64,000 nucleotides of DNA, from positions 56,266 through 120,265 of the forward strand of contig JAAFIK010000007.1 of assembly GCA_013298665.1 (NCBI GenBank), read 5' to 3'. The notes under the pieces are model-generated. The model was not told where the DNA came from. It did not search any database and saw nothing but the letters and a program-made list of their open reading frames with translations. The number at the start of each line of letters is the position of its first letter. Position 1 is the stretch's first letter. Source of the stretch: Chitinophagales bacterium. Its GTDB lineage: Bacteria; Bacteroidota; Bacteroidia; Chitinophagales; Chitinophagaceae. The translations under genes were made by a program, and so were the position numbers. Shown here one piece after another: positions 50,293-59,855 of the stretch.

Positions 50293-50853
50293 ATGCTGAG
50301 ATCATTGTTAACATTTCTTGTATGTGTTACCTGCCTCATGGCTGGTGCACAGGATAAAGTGGCCCCATTAGACAAGTCGCCGATGGATATGAGCTACTGT
50401 CCGCCAGGCTATCCCGTACTCAAAATACAGGACAAGGCAACCGAGCCCCTGCTGGCCAGGGTCGTGTACAGCAGGCCACAAAAGAGTGGTCGTACGGTGT
50501 TTGGCGAATTACTCGAATACGGGAAGATATGGCGCCTTGGCGCCAATGAAGCTACTGAACTGGAATTGTACCAGAACCTGAAGATCGGCAACAGTAAAAT
50601 GAAGAAGGGGCGTTATACCATGTACTGCATTCCCAATACTGATAAATGGACCATTATCATCAATAAGGATACCGATACCTGGGGTTCATTCAAGTACGAT
50701 ATGAAAAAAGACCTGATGCGGTATGATGCTCCGGTGGTAAAAATAACCGACCGGGCAGAAGCCTTTACCATGGTATTTGAAAAAAATGGTACAGGTTACA
50801 ATCTGGTAGTGGTATGGGATGATGTTAAAGTGACCGTTCCTTTTTCTTTATAA
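50293..50853 (+). CDS. DUF2911 exported protein (first of a tandem pair)
   Basis: A 186-residue protein with a signal peptide (MLRSLLTFLVCVTCLMAGAQ) and a DUF2911 domain: SPMDMSYCP, ARVVYSRPQKSGRTVFGELL, WRLGANEATELELY, GRYTMYCIPN and the TIIINKDTDTWG strand. The family is common in Bacteroidota and its function is not established; the fold is probably a secreted beta sandwich. The start at 50293 is the first Met before the signal peptide. The second copy begins 3 bp after the stop. Confidence 0.9.
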   Translation: MLRSLLTFLVCVTCLMAGAQDKVAPLDKSPMDMSYCPPGYPVLKIQDKATEPLLARVVYSRPQKSGRTVFGELLEYGKIWRLGANEATELELYQNLKIGNSKMKKGRYTMYCIPNTDKWTIIINKDTDTWGSFKYDMKKDLMRYDAPVVKITDRAEAFTMVFEKNGTGYNLVVVWDDVKVTVPFSL

Positions 50854-50856
50854 ATT

Positions 50857-51489
50857 ATGATGCGTAAAATCCCGGAAATAACTGCTGCCATATTGATCGC
50901 TATGGCTTTGCTTTCGTGCGGCGCGGCTACTGAAGAAAAAGCGGTATCCGGCGATACTACGTCCCGGAAATCAGCCATCACAATCAAAACTGAGGCTGCC
51001 AATCCGTTCCGGACGGTCGATGCTTCGCCGATGGACATGAGTTATTTCCCGGAAGATTTTGCCAAAACAAAAACAGGGGATGCCCTGCCGGTTATGCGCA
51101 TCATCTATAGCCGTCCGCAAGTAAAGGGGAGGCCTATTTTCGGAGGTATTCTGCAATATGGTAAAGTATGGCGGCTTGGTGCCAATGAGGCCACAGAGAT
51201 TGAGTTTTTCCAACCGGTCTCCATCAATGACAAAACAGTAAAACCAGGCCGGTATATCCTGTACTGCATCCCCGAAAAAACAGTATGGACAATCGTTTTC
51301 AACAAGGATATTTACAGTTGGGGGCTTACCAGTCATACAACCAAAGACGTTGAACGGTTTACCGCACCTGTATTGGGCCAGCAAGCTCATTCAGAATACT
51401 TTACTGCCGTTTTCAGTAAAACGGACAACGGTGCCGACCTCGTGCTTGCCTGGGGAGAATGGGTATGCCGTCTGCCTATCCGGTTTTAG
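50857..51489 (+). CDS. DUF2911 lipoprotein (second of a tandem pair)
   Basis: A 210-residue paralogue of the gene before it, with the same landmarks (SPMDMSYFP, MRIIYSRPQVKGRPIFGGIL, WRLGANEATEIEFF, GRYILYCIP). It differs by a lipobox (LLSC, C21) and a longer Ser/Thr-rich linker, so it is anchored to a membrane while its neighbour is free. Tandem position with a 3-bp gap shows a local duplication followed by a change of location. The function is unknown. Confidence 0.9.
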   Translation: MMRKIPEITAAILIAMALLSCGAATEEKAVSGDTTSRKSAITIKTEAANPFRTVDASPMDMSYFPEDFAKTKTGDALPVMRIIYSRPQVKGRPIFGGILQYGKVWRLGANEATEIEFFQPVSINDKTVKPGRYILYCIPEKTVWTIVFNKDIYSWGLTSHTTKDVERFTAPVLGQQAHSEYFTAVFSKTDNGADLVLAWGEWVCRLPIRF

Positions 51490-51546
51490 TACTTCCGCGA
51501 TACCGGTTTTCTGCTGTATATACTTTTTTAGTCAGATATTTACACC

Positions 51547-53391
51547 ATGTGTGGTATAGCAGGCATCATATCACCAGCGCAAAATGGCGATGGCATCCGG
51601 CTGCAGCAGAAGTTGCAGACCATGACCCATGCCCTGGCACACCGGGGGCCTGACGGTGAAGCACATTGGGTAAATGAAGCAAAAACCTGCTGGCTTGGCC
51701 ACCGCCGGCTGGCCATCATCGATACCAGCCCCGGAGGTGTGCAGCCCATGCATTATGCCAACCGGTACACCATCATTTACAATGGTGAATTGTACAATTA
51801 TACTGAGCTCCGTGAAACACTGCTGGCAAAGGCATATACATTCCGGTCGCGAAGTGATACAGAAGTCATCCTTGCCGCATACCACTGTTACGGTGTTGAT
51901 TGCCTGACGCATTTTGATGGCATGTTTGCCATGGCCATCTGGGATGAACAGGAGGGTATACTCTTCGCTGCGAGAGACAGGTTTGGTGAAAAGCCTTTTT
52001 TTTATACCCGCCACGAAGATTGTTTCTGGTGGGCAAGTGAGATGAAAGCATTATGGGCAGCCGGCATTGCGAAGAAAATTCAGCACAAGGCGCTGCTGAA
52101 TTTTATAACGCCCGGACTGGTGCAGGATCCCTCAGACCCCGGTGCTACCTTTTTCAGCAATATCCAAGCCCTGCCCCCCGCCCATTACCTGCTCTTCAGA
52201 CAACATACTGCAGAATTGCAACTGATACGGTATTGGACGCTGCCTCGAACCACTGCCCCGGCGATGCCTGAGCAGGATATGCTTAACCAGTTCCGCTCCC
52301 TGCTCAGCACATCGGTACAACGGCGCCTGCGCAGTGATGTACCGATCGGTACCAGCCTGAGCGGTGGAATAGACAGTTCAACGATTGCTGCACTGCTTCA
52401 CCAAAAAGATATCCATTTAACCACATTCTCTGCCATTTTCCCGGGGTTTGTAAGAGATGAATCAGCCTGGGTAAAACAGGTTACCGAAGCCTTTGGACTG
52501 ATCAACCATACCACCTCACCCAACGCTGATGAATGGGTAAAAGACTTTGAACGCCTTTGCTTTTACCAGGAAGAACCCTTTGGCTCGGCCAGTGTATATG
52601 CACAATACCGGGTATTTGAGCTGGCAAAACAGCATGGCATAACCGTGTTGCTTGACGGGCAGGGGGCCGATGAAGTGTTAGGCGGATACAACCGCTACCT
52701 GCATTGGTTCCTGCAGGAGTTGTGGCGGAGCAACAAAGCAACGTTCAGGCGTGAAAAAGCAGCCCTCGAAACAAATGGCGCTTTGGTCAACTGGGGCTGG
52801 GCAAACCGTTTGGCAGCGCTCTTTCCCCGTTTGGCGGCAAAGCAACTGCAGCAACGCACCTGGCAGCAACAGCAACAATCCGGCGTTAACCGCGATTACC
52901 TGGCCACCTACGGCAACAAGGCATATCTTCAGAAACCGGTTATTTGCTCACTCAACGATATACTGGCTTATACCACTACGGCAATGGGGCTGCCTGAACT
53001 GTTGCGCTATGCCGACCGCAACAGCATGGCACATGGCCGGGAAGTACGCCTGCCCTTTCTTAGCCATGAATGGGTGACGTTCATGTTCAGTCTGCCTGCA
53101 ACCTGCAAAATCAGGAATGGCTTCACTAAATACCTCCTGCGCAGTTCCATGCAGGGTTTACTGCCAGATCCCATTACCTGGCGAAAGGATAAAACCGGGT
53201 TTGAGCCACCCCAGGCGCAATGGTTGCAACACAGGGCAATGACAGGGTACATGCAGGATGCACGGGAACAATTGGTAAAGCAGCATATTTTAGACAAAAG
53301 GATCCTGTATCAGCCATTACAGGCCAATACTGCACATGAAGCCGCTAACAGCGATTGGCGGTACCTTGTGGCCGTGCATACCCTCTTCTGA
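51547..53391 (+). CDS. asnB: Asparagine synthase (glutamine-hydrolysing)
   Basis: A 614-residue amidotransferase that makes asparagine from aspartate, glutamine and ATP, or a relative that amidates another carboxylate. The glutaminase domain starts with the catalytic Cys2 (MCGIAGIIS) and includes HRGPDGE, YNGELYNY and SRSDTEV. The synthetase domain has the PP-loop SGGIDSS (272-278) and DGQGADEVLGGYNRYL. The ~50-residue segment after that motif fits the AsnB group with ~610-630 residues. Homologues of this size also occur in polysaccharide clusters, but nothing here points that way. It is convergent with the next gene, with only 2 bp between stops. Confidence 0.93.
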   Translation: MCGIAGIISPAQNGDGIRLQQKLQTMTHALAHRGPDGEAHWVNEAKTCWLGHRRLAIIDTSPGGVQPMHYANRYTIIYNGELYNYTELRETLLAKAYTFRSRSDTEVILAAYHCYGVDCLTHFDGMFAMAIWDEQEGILFAARDRFGEKPFFYTRHEDCFWWASEMKALWAAGIAKKIQHKALLNFITPGLVQDPSDPGATFFSNIQALPPAHYLLFRQHTAELQLIRYWTLPRTTAPAMPEQDMLNQFRSLLSTSVQRRLRSDVPIGTSLSGGIDSSTIAALLHQKDIHLTTFSAIFPGFVRDESAWVKQVTEAFGLINHTTSPNADEWVKDFERLCFYQEEPFGSASVYAQYRVFELAKQHGITVLLDGQGADEVLGGYNRYLHWFLQELWRSNKATFRREKAALETNGALVNWGWANRLAALFPRLAAKQLQQRTWQQQQQSGVNRDYLATYGNKAYLQKPVICSLNDILAYTTTAMGLPELLRYADRNSMAHGREVRLPFLSHEWVTFMFSLPATCKIRNGFTKYLLRSSMQGLLPDPITWRKDKTGFEPPQAQWLQHRAMTGYMQDAREQLVKQHILDKRILYQPLQANTAHEAANSDWRYLVAVHTLF

Positions 53392-53393
53392 TG

Positions 53394-53885
53394 TCACTCA
53401 CACAATTTAACCGCTGCTGCCGGCTGGCTATGCATCGCCACTATCACCACCCGGTTGTCTTTGATGACCAAGCGGATACAGCCATAAGCACGCGCAAAGA
53501 AAAGCTGCGTACTCCCTTCTGACTCAATCGTACGAACCACTTTGCCCAAACCCTTCATCTTTAAAGCCGCTGCCCTGGTCAATCCCAGTACGGCAACAGA
53601 CAGTTTTCCCCTGAATTCCGCACGCATTTCAATGTAGTTGTGATGGGTATAGAAAAAGCAGTCATGGTCAAGAAAAAAAACACCCCCTCCGCAGTTGAAA
53701 TCGCTCCCATCTTCCGTATCACCGGTAAAACAAGGTAGTTTTTGCTTTACCTGTTCCTGTGTAGCTTTTGGCGTGAGGCCTGCCAGGGTCCCCTTTTTAA
53801 GATCAGCCATCAGATTATTACAGTCCTGTGCTGCAGCATGCGTAAAAGCAGCCAGCAGCAAGAGCAGGGTGATCATTCTTTGCAT
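53394..53885 (-). CDS. Small secreted protein of unknown function
   Basis: A 163-residue protein with a signal peptide (MQRMITLLLLLAAFTHAAAQ) and six cysteines in the mature part, among them a FNCGGGVFFLDHDCFFYTHH stretch. I do not recognise a family. The start is the ATG at 53885; the five codons before it in the frame are unlikely to be used. Its stop lies 2 bp from the asnB stop on the other strand, with no room for a separate terminator. Confidence 0.75.
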   Translation of the reverse strand: MQRMITLLLLLAAFTHAAAQDCNNLMADLKKGTLAGLTPKATQEQVKQKLPCFTGDTEDGSDFNCGGGVFFLDHDCFFYTHHNYIEMRAEFRGKLSVAVLGLTRAAALKMKGLGKVVRTIESEGSTQLFFARAYGCIRLVIKDNRVVIVAMHSQPAAAVKLCE

Positions 53886-53953
53886 ATCATTTTTGCACAA
53901 ATGTATGATGAGCGATGGCTATGCCTTATACCCTTGTCAAGGTATTTTCCGCG

Positions 53954-53961
53954 TATCTTTG
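53954..53961 (+). promoter_or_regulatory. -7 element TATCTTTG of the trans-sulfuration gene
   Basis: Matches TAnnTTTG, 19 bp before the ATG at 53981. A CTTG at 53933-53936, 17 bp upstream, is a reasonable -33 partner. Confidence 0.6.
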
Positions 53962-53980
53962 CTGCCACTAAATTATTCAT

Positions 53981-55120
53981 ATGAAACTTGCTACAAAGAT
54001 CATCCATGCCGGTATGGAACCCGACCCCAGCACCGGGGCCATTATGATCCCCATCTACCAAACCAGTACCTATGTACAGGAAGCACCGGCACAACATAAA
54101 GGTTATGAATACGCAAGAAGCCAGAATCCCACCCGGAAAGCACTCGAAGAGGCCTATGCAGCGATAGAAAATGCTGCTTACGGGCTGGCCTTCAGCAGCG
54201 GTGTGGCCGCCACAGATGCCGTGATTAAACTCCTGTCGCCCGGCGACCAGGTCATCTGTTCGAGCGATCTTTATGGGGGCACCTACAGGCTGTTTACCAA
54301 AGTGTTTGAAAAGTTTGGCATCCGTTTCACATTTGTTGATACCAGTAATAATGAGGCCGTAAAAGCAGCCCTTACCCCTTCGACCAAATTGCTTTGGGTA
54401 GAAACACCCACTAATCCGCTGATGAATATTACCGATATTGCTGCCATGTCTGCCATCGCCCGTTCGGCAGGTGCATGGCTTTGTGTGGACAATACATTTG
54501 CTTCGCCATACCTGCAGAACCCGCTCGATCTGGGCGCCGATATTGTTATGCACTCCGCAACAAAATACCTGGGTGGACATAGTGACGTGATCCAGGGCGC
54601 ACTGATGCTGCAGGACGCTGATCTGCGCGAAAAGTTGTACTTTATCCAGAAAAGCTGTGGCGCTGTTCCCGGTCCGCAGGACTGTTTCCTCGTACTGCGG
54701 GGCATAAAAACGCTCCATTTACGGATGGAGCGTCATTGCGAAAACGGTATCCGTATTGCCCAATGGCTCAAAGCCAACCCCAAAGTGGCTAAAGTATATT
54801 GGCCGGGCTTTGAAGATCACCCCGGTCACACGGTTGCCAAAAGCCAGATGCGCGGTTTTGGTGGCATGATCAGTTTCGAGCTTGTAAACGACAGCCTCGA
54901 AGAAGCCAGGCGCGTCCTTTCGGCTACAAAGCTTTTTTCGCTCGCCGAGAGTCTTGGTGGTGTAGAAAGCCTGGTCAACCATCCTGCATCAATGACACAT
55001 GCCTCCATACCCAGGGCAGAAAGGGAAAAAAACGGTCTGCGCGACAGCCTCATCCGGCTGAGTGTGGGTATTGAAGATGCAGACGACCTGATCGACGACC
55101 TCCAGCAGGCCATTGGTTAA
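53981..55120 (+). CDS. Cys/Met-metabolism PLP enzyme (cystathionine gamma-synthase/lyase type)
   Basis: A 379-residue PLP enzyme of the trans-sulfuration family. PLP binds K195 in HSATKYLGGHSD. Other markers are YARSQNPTR, AFSSGVAATDAVIKLL, VETPTNPL and the C-terminal SLGGVESLVNHPASMTHA. The family includes cystathionine gamma-synthase, gamma-lyase, beta-lyase and methionine gamma-lyase; the motifs favour gamma-synthase or gamma-lyase but do not decide. It has its own promoter and overlaps the beta-helix gene tail-to-tail by 3 bp. Confidence 0.92.
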   Translation: MKLATKIIHAGMEPDPSTGAIMIPIYQTSTYVQEAPAQHKGYEYARSQNPTRKALEEAYAAIENAAYGLAFSSGVAATDAVIKLLSPGDQVICSSDLYGGTYRLFTKVFEKFGIRFTFVDTSNNEAVKAALTPSTKLLWVETPTNPLMNITDIAAMSAIARSAGAWLCVDNTFASPYLQNPLDLGADIVMHSATKYLGGHSDVIQGALMLQDADLREKLYFIQKSCGAVPGPQDCFLVLRGIKTLHLRMERHCENGIRIAQWLKANPKVAKVYWPGFEDHPGHTVAKSQMRGFGGMISFELVNDSLEEARRVLSATKLFSLAESLGGVESLVNHPASMTHASIPRAEREKNGLRDSLIRLSVGIEDADDLIDDLQQAIG

Positions 55121-57222
55121 GTACGTCGTATCTGTATTTTCCAGTTCAGTCTTTTTCCCGTTTCGCCGGTTACCAAAACCCACAGTTTGCCATTAGCCAG
55201 TGCAGCACCGGGGCCGGTAGTCTTAGGCATACCTGCACTCCGGTATTCAGGTGTTACATCCCGGAGGGGCATTGCCAGACTCAGCATACCTGCCGGGCTG
55301 GAGGTTACCACACATTCTTTCCGGCAATACAATGCGGCCCCATTGTCGGTCTGTACGGTAATCACCAGTTCGTAAGCCAGCGCGCTGCCCGGTGCGATGG
55401 ACTCGCTCAGCACAGTAACGGGCTTACCATCTGTTGTGGTAAGTTCATATTCCGCATAGCCCTTAAACCCCACTACTGTGCCCTGCGGATTTTTTGTATA
55501 GGCCAAAAGATCATCCGGACTGTCTCCCGCCGACTGGTGCCTCGCGAATACAATATCCCCGTTTTCTATTTGTTGTGTACCTGGCTTTTTCCTGCTGCGG
55601 AACAGGCGGCGGTAGTCGCCGTTATTCTCCATTTCCCCCATATAAATACCCATGGGTACTACCACACTGCGCTCTGCACTGGTGCTGCGGTTGAGCAGGG
55701 CAGGAGGGGTTTGCGGGGTGGTAAAATACATATTCTGAAATGGCGCATCATACATCGGGTAGCCAATAGATCCCATCCTGGTCTGCGGGTCATAGCTAAG
55801 CCCGATACCCTCGGTAAATCCATGCTGGATACGGAGATAATGGCTATCCACAATACCCGCCCTGCCACCGCCTTCCATACCCACAGTAAATTTTGAACTG
55901 CTGTACAGGTGATTGTTGTACGCGCCCAGGTAAGCCCCTTTGCGGATACCCGCACCATGGTCGCCTCCAAGGATGTAACAGCTTTGTCCCACATAAGATG
56001 CAGGCTGGTCGGCCTCCGAATAGCAATTGAGTAAGGCACTGCGTTGGTTTTCGCCGGAGGTATTTTCGCCGTCTAAATTATAAGCACCGCCCGCACGGTA
56101 ATACTTTTTGGGATTGTACGGAAAAGCATATGGCTGGTAAAGACCTGCACTATCGGCCCAGCGCCACCAATATGCACCGGCACCGGCCGACAGCGGATCA
56201 GGCAGGTACCCGTTTCGGATAGCCGCATACACAACCCCTTTCCGTACAGCAATGGTTTTGTTGTAAGGCAGTTCGGGGCTGGCATTGGAAGCAGCATGCC
56301 CCATCGAATAGGTATTACCCAGAAAGTTCTGGTCGCAAACACCCCAAAGTGTATTCGATACCACATCTACCTGATCGAAAGAAATATTATTGGCATCGCC
56401 TCCCTTTACATAGATACCATTACCCCCGTTCTGTACACAATGCACCTGTTTGAATACAGCATTATTGCTATTGCCATACATCGGGTGGCCGGGCTTTACT
56501 GCAGCATCTGCCAGTACCTCAAGCCCGTTATAAAACTGCCGGATGGTAACCTCCCTGAAATCCACCTGGCATTTGACACGAATGCCATACCAGGTAGTAT
56601 CGGGGCTGGTATAATTGATATTGCCATAGAGGCTGATACCATTTACCACCGATCCGGCTGCACCCGGATAAGCAAAAAAGAGACCCTTCTTTGCAAACGC
56701 CAGTTTGGTATAGCCAACATCACCCTCAAGGCGGATCGTGTGTTCAATCCGCAGACTGTCGCCACCAATAAAATATTTTTTAGGCGCGCCGGGGATATAT
56801 ATTTTATACCGCTTTAAAAAATATGGGTTCTTTACCCAGTTGGCATCCTGCGCAATCGTCTGTAGTGCGTTGAGGCAGGCAAGCACTACGGGGCGGTTAT
56901 CGAATTGATCATCTTCAGCCCTCGCCCCCCACCAAAGCAGGTTTACCTCATTGCCGGTAATCTGGCGGATGTACTTTTTTCCATTGGCATTCTGGATGAT
57001 GATACCACCATCCGCGGGCATGGTACCACTGTACTGGGTAAATGTGCCGCCCCTGAGTGTATCGAGGATAAAAACGACTTTATCAGCCACCGAGGAGGTT
57101 TGAAATGTGGTGATGCTTTTATAGGATACCCCGTTTACGGGTTCACCATCTTTAACAGGCTGTGCATAGGTGGCAGACAGCACAAAAATGAATGGCAATA
57201 CTGCAATAATATGCTTGTACAT
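55117..57222 (-). CDS. Secreted right-handed beta-helix (pectate-lyase-like) protein
   Basis: A 701-residue exported protein with a signal peptide (ends LSATYAQ). An N-terminal segment (about 25-110) has the VNLLWWGARAEDDQFDNRPV motif that opens pectate-lyase-3/tailspike-like beta-helices. A long repetitive parallel beta-helix follows (about 130-480; NNAVFKQVHCVQNGGNGIYV, NNISFDQVDVVSNTLWGV), then beta-rich C-terminal domains. No T9SS signal is visible. Such proteins bind or cut polysaccharides, but catalytic residues cannot be assigned. It is the last gene of a possible fabH-dinB-lipid kinase-beta-helix run, 48 bp after the kinase gene, and its stop overlaps that of the PLP enzyme. Confidence 0.8.
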   Translation of the reverse strand: MYKHIIAVLPFIFVLSATYAQPVKDGEPVNGVSYKSITTFQTSSVADKVVFILDTLRGGTFTQYSGTMPADGGIIIQNANGKKYIRQITGNEVNLLWWGARAEDDQFDNRPVVLACLNALQTIAQDANWVKNPYFLKRYKIYIPGAPKKYFIGGDSLRIEHTIRLEGDVGYTKLAFAKKGLFFAYPGAAGSVVNGISLYGNINYTSPDTTWYGIRVKCQVDFREVTIRQFYNGLEVLADAAVKPGHPMYGNSNNAVFKQVHCVQNGGNGIYVKGGDANNISFDQVDVVSNTLWGVCDQNFLGNTYSMGHAASNASPELPYNKTIAVRKGVVYAAIRNGYLPDPLSAGAGAYWWRWADSAGLYQPYAFPYNPKKYYRAGGAYNLDGENTSGENQRSALLNCYSEADQPASYVGQSCYILGGDHGAGIRKGAYLGAYNNHLYSSSKFTVGMEGGGRAGIVDSHYLRIQHGFTEGIGLSYDPQTRMGSIGYPMYDAPFQNMYFTTPQTPPALLNRSTSAERSVVVPMGIYMGEMENNGDYRRLFRSRKKPGTQQIENGDIVFARHQSAGDSPDDLLAYTKNPQGTVVGFKGYAEYELTTTDGKPVTVLSESIAPGSALAYELVITVQTDNGAALYCRKECVVTSSPAGMLSLAMPLRDVTPEYRSAGMPKTTGPGAALANGKLWVLVTGETGKRLNWKIQIRRT

Positions 57223-57270
57223 ACGGGCTGATATTTACGGAAAGATACGCCGGGAAAGTCAACCCGGTTA

Positions 57271-58170
57271 TCAGGGCTGCAGCAGATTGATGGCGCCGGG
57301 CAGTATGGTGATTTCAAAGCGGGAAGTGGTTTCAACCGGCTCACCATCAATATGCAGGGGCGCCATACGGGGATTCTCAATTGTAATTGCTGATGTATGA
57401 AAGTAAAGGATACTTTTTTGTGCAAAGCCCTGCTCATCCCAGGCACTGATTTTACCCGACCGGATCTGCCAGGCCGTTTTCCAGAGCCAGGTGAGGCGAT
57501 TCATTTTCTTAACCACTACAATATCCAGCAAGCCATCGCTGAGGCTGGCACGGGGTGCGATGGTAACATTATTGCCAAACTGGTTACTATTGGCGATACT
57601 GATAAACCAGGCTTCAAGTGCCATCGTTTTTCCATCAACAGTAATCGTAAAAGGGCAGGGAGAAAACCTGAAAAAATTGCGGAATGTCTGCTTGATATAA
57701 GTGGCCAGACCCCGTTTGCGCTGTTTGGCAAAATCATGAGCCACCTGCGCATCAAAACCAAGCCCGCAAAGCATACAACTGAACCTTCCGTTAATGGTAA
57801 AAGCGTCTACACGTCGTGCATTGGCCTTAAAAACCAACTGAAGGGCGCTGTAGCTGTTGCGCGGAATACGGGCAGCAAGGGCAAGGCCATTACCGCTACC
57901 CATAGGAATGATACCGACCCTTACATTCGTGGCCACGAGGGCAGCAGCAACCTGGTTTACAGTGCCGTCACCCCCGCAGATCACCACATCTGTTACCTGC
58001 TCCGCAAGTATCTTTTCGGGCAGGTACCCATAATCTCCTGCTGCATTGGTATGACAGATTTCAAACGGAATACCCTGTTCATGCGTTTCCGTGCTGATCA
58101 TTTTCAGCAAAGCCTCCTTTCCCTTTGTACCCGATACAGGATTGATAAAATAAATGATCTTTTGTGTCAT
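57271..58170 (-). CDS. Diacylglycerol/lipid kinase family protein (YegS/BmrU-like)
   Basis: A 299-residue lipid kinase. The nucleotide-binding GGDGTVNQV motif, the PMGSGNGLA motif and the substrate-side FDAQVAH and SDGLLDIVVV motifs are all present. It phosphorylates diacylglycerol or a similar lipid at the inner membrane. It reads on from dinB with a 21-bp gap, so it is probably cotranscribed with fabH and dinB. A lipid-metabolism link to fabH is natural but not proven. Confidence 0.93.
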   Translation of the reverse strand: MTQKIIYFINPVSGTKGKEALLKMISTETHEQGIPFEICHTNAAGDYGYLPEKILAEQVTDVVICGGDGTVNQVAAALVATNVRVGIIPMGSGNGLALAARIPRNSYSALQLVFKANARRVDAFTINGRFSCMLCGLGFDAQVAHDFAKQRKRGLATYIKQTFRNFFRFSPCPFTITVDGKTMALEAWFISIANSNQFGNNVTIAPRASLSDGLLDIVVVKKMNRLTWLWKTAWQIRSGKISAWDEQGFAQKSILYFHTSAITIENPRMAPLHIDGEPVETTSRFEITILPGAINLLQP

Positions 58171-58191
58171 TGCTGTTTATTGTGTACGGGA

Positions 58192-58713
58192 TCAGGTTTG
58201 CGGCAGCAGTTGCTGGTGATGCCGGGTATGATAGATCGTAAAAAATAACATTTCGCGCAGGGTGATTTTGCCGAGTAGTGGATGGGGAAGGATATAGCTG
58301 TCCAATTTTTCTTCAGAACAACGTGCTGCCTTTTGCTGTAGTTTTTTACCGAGGTGAAGAAATGCCGACACTTGCGCATCCCTGGCGGGCAACCCTTTTA
58401 CAGGTGGTACAAAGCGGCCACCTGCACGGCCGCCATTGGACAGTTTTGCTGTATAACGCGCCACCATATCATCATAACTGCGCGAAACACGGTTGGCTTT
58501 GCCGAAGCAAATGCGGAGCACAAAACCCGGAAGGCTAAAAGCCTGGCAAATAGGGCGTGTAGCCCGTATCAGGTGATCGAGGTGCTGCGCTGCACTCCAT
58601 TTTTCACCCTGCGGTGAGGCATATACCTGATCACTGAGCAAGGCAACAGCCTTAGCAAAATCCGAAAATGCCTTGTCGATACCCAGCCTGATATCCGTTC
58701 CTGTTGTCATCAT
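58192..58713 (-). CDS. DinB-superfamily protein
   Basis: A 173-residue four-helix-bundle protein of the DinB/YfiT group. The metal-ligand histidines are in QHLDHL (about residue 44-48) and IYHTRHHQQLL near the C-terminus. Members use divalent metal and often act as thiol-dependent transferases, for example with bacillithiol; the substrate here is unknown. It lies 14 bp after fabH and 21 bp before the lipid kinase on the same strand. Confidence 0.87.
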   Translation of the reverse strand: MMTTGTDIRLGIDKAFSDFAKAVALLSDQVYASPQGEKWSAAQHLDHLIRATRPICQAFSLPGFVLRICFGKANRVSRSYDDMVARYTAKLSNGGRAGGRFVPPVKGLPARDAQVSAFLHLGKKLQQKAARCSEEKLDSYILPHPLLGKITLREMLFFTIYHTRHHQQLLPQT

Positions 58714-58727
58714 ATTTTATCCATACG

Positions 58728-59777
58728 CTACCACCGCATCAGGGCACTGCCCCAGGTAAATCCACTGCCGAATACGGTAAGACAAACAAGGTCTCCTTCC
58801 CTGATCTTACCCGCTTCCCATGCTTCACACAGGGCGATGGGTACCGATGCTGCCGTAGTATTGCCGTATTTTTGAATGTTGTTATGTACCTGATCATCGC
58901 TAAGGCCCAGTTTTTGCTGCACAAACTGGGCAATCCGCAGGTTGGCCTGGTGCGGGATCAGCATATCTATATCCGAGGGTGTAAGACCATTGGCCTGCAG
59001 GGCTTCCATCACCACTTCGGGCATTTTAACCACAGCTTTCTTAAATACTGCCGGGCCATCCATATTTGGAAAGTTTTGTGCCTGGTCAATCATGGCATGA
59101 CTCATAAACATATCGCCGATGGGTGCATTATTGAAATCAGCAACGCCTTTCTCCACCCAGTAGTTGGCATGTGTACCTGGGTTATACATCGCCAGTATCT
59201 CTGCGCTTTCACCATCGCTGTGCAGGTGTGTGCTCAGTATGCCCTGCCCTTCTTTTTCGGTAGGCTGCAGCACCACGGCTCCCGCACCGTCGCCAAAGAT
59301 AACCGATACATTGCGCCCGCGCGTACTGAAATCCAGGCCAAAGGAGTGTTTTTCACTGCCAATCACCAGGATGTTTTTGTACATACCCGTTTTGATAAAC
59401 TGGTCGGCCACAGAAAGCGCATATACAAAACCACTGCACTGGTTGCGGATATCCAGTGCCCCGATCTCGCGCATTTTCATGGCGCGCTGTACCAGTACAC
59501 CACAGCCCGGGAAATAATAATCGGGGCAAAGGGTGGCAAATATGATAAAGTCAATATCCTGAGCGGTAATCCCCGCCCGTTCAATAGCAATCTTTGCAGC
59601 TTCCACGCCCATGGTGGTAGTGGTTTCATTAGTGCGGTCGGCATATCGCCTCTCTTCGATGCCTGTTCTTTCGCGTATCCATTCATCTGATGTGTCCATA
59701 TACGCCATCATATCTGCGTTGGTCATTACCCGATCAGGTACATAGTAGCCAATACCGGCAATCTTGCTGCGTGGCAT
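58728..59777 (-). CDS. Beta-ketoacyl-ACP synthase III (FabH-like)
   Basis: A 349-residue thiolase-fold enzyme that starts fatty acid chains by condensing an acyl-CoA with malonyl-ACP. The catalytic triad is C114 (RNQCSGF), H276 (PHQANLRI) and N306 (YGNTTAAS). The family end GSGFTWGSALMRW is intact. It is ~20 residues longer than E. coli FabH because of an insertion around 200-240 (AMYNPGTHANYW), as in other Bacteroidota paralogues, so it may be a secondary FabH with special substrates. The ATG at 59777 is preferred to a TTG at 59783. Confidence 0.92.
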   Translation of the reverse strand: MPRSKIAGIGYYVPDRVMTNADMMAYMDTSDEWIRERTGIEERRYADRTNETTTTMGVEAAKIAIERAGITAQDIDFIIFATLCPDYYFPGCGVLVQRAMKMREIGALDIRNQCSGFVYALSVADQFIKTGMYKNILVIGSEKHSFGLDFSTRGRNVSVIFGDGAGAVVLQPTEKEGQGILSTHLHSDGESAEILAMYNPGTHANYWVEKGVADFNNAPIGDMFMSHAMIDQAQNFPNMDGPAVFKKAVVKMPEVVMEALQANGLTPSDIDMLIPHQANLRIAQFVQQKLGLSDDQVHNNIQKYGNTTAASVPIALCEAWEAGKIREGDLVCLTVFGSGFTWGSALMRW

Positions 59778-59855
59778 AGTCAATCGTTTTTAAATGTGGG
59801 GCAATTTACAAAATGTGGGGTATTTGCAACCATTTCAAATGCAACGATTTCAGGG

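Noticed and set aside
55117..57222. Prophage tailspike locus
   Set aside because: No other phage genes are present, and the protein has a bacterial signal peptide.
58704..59690. A 328-residue plus-strand ORF
   Set aside because: Antisense to fabH, which has a complete catalytic triad.
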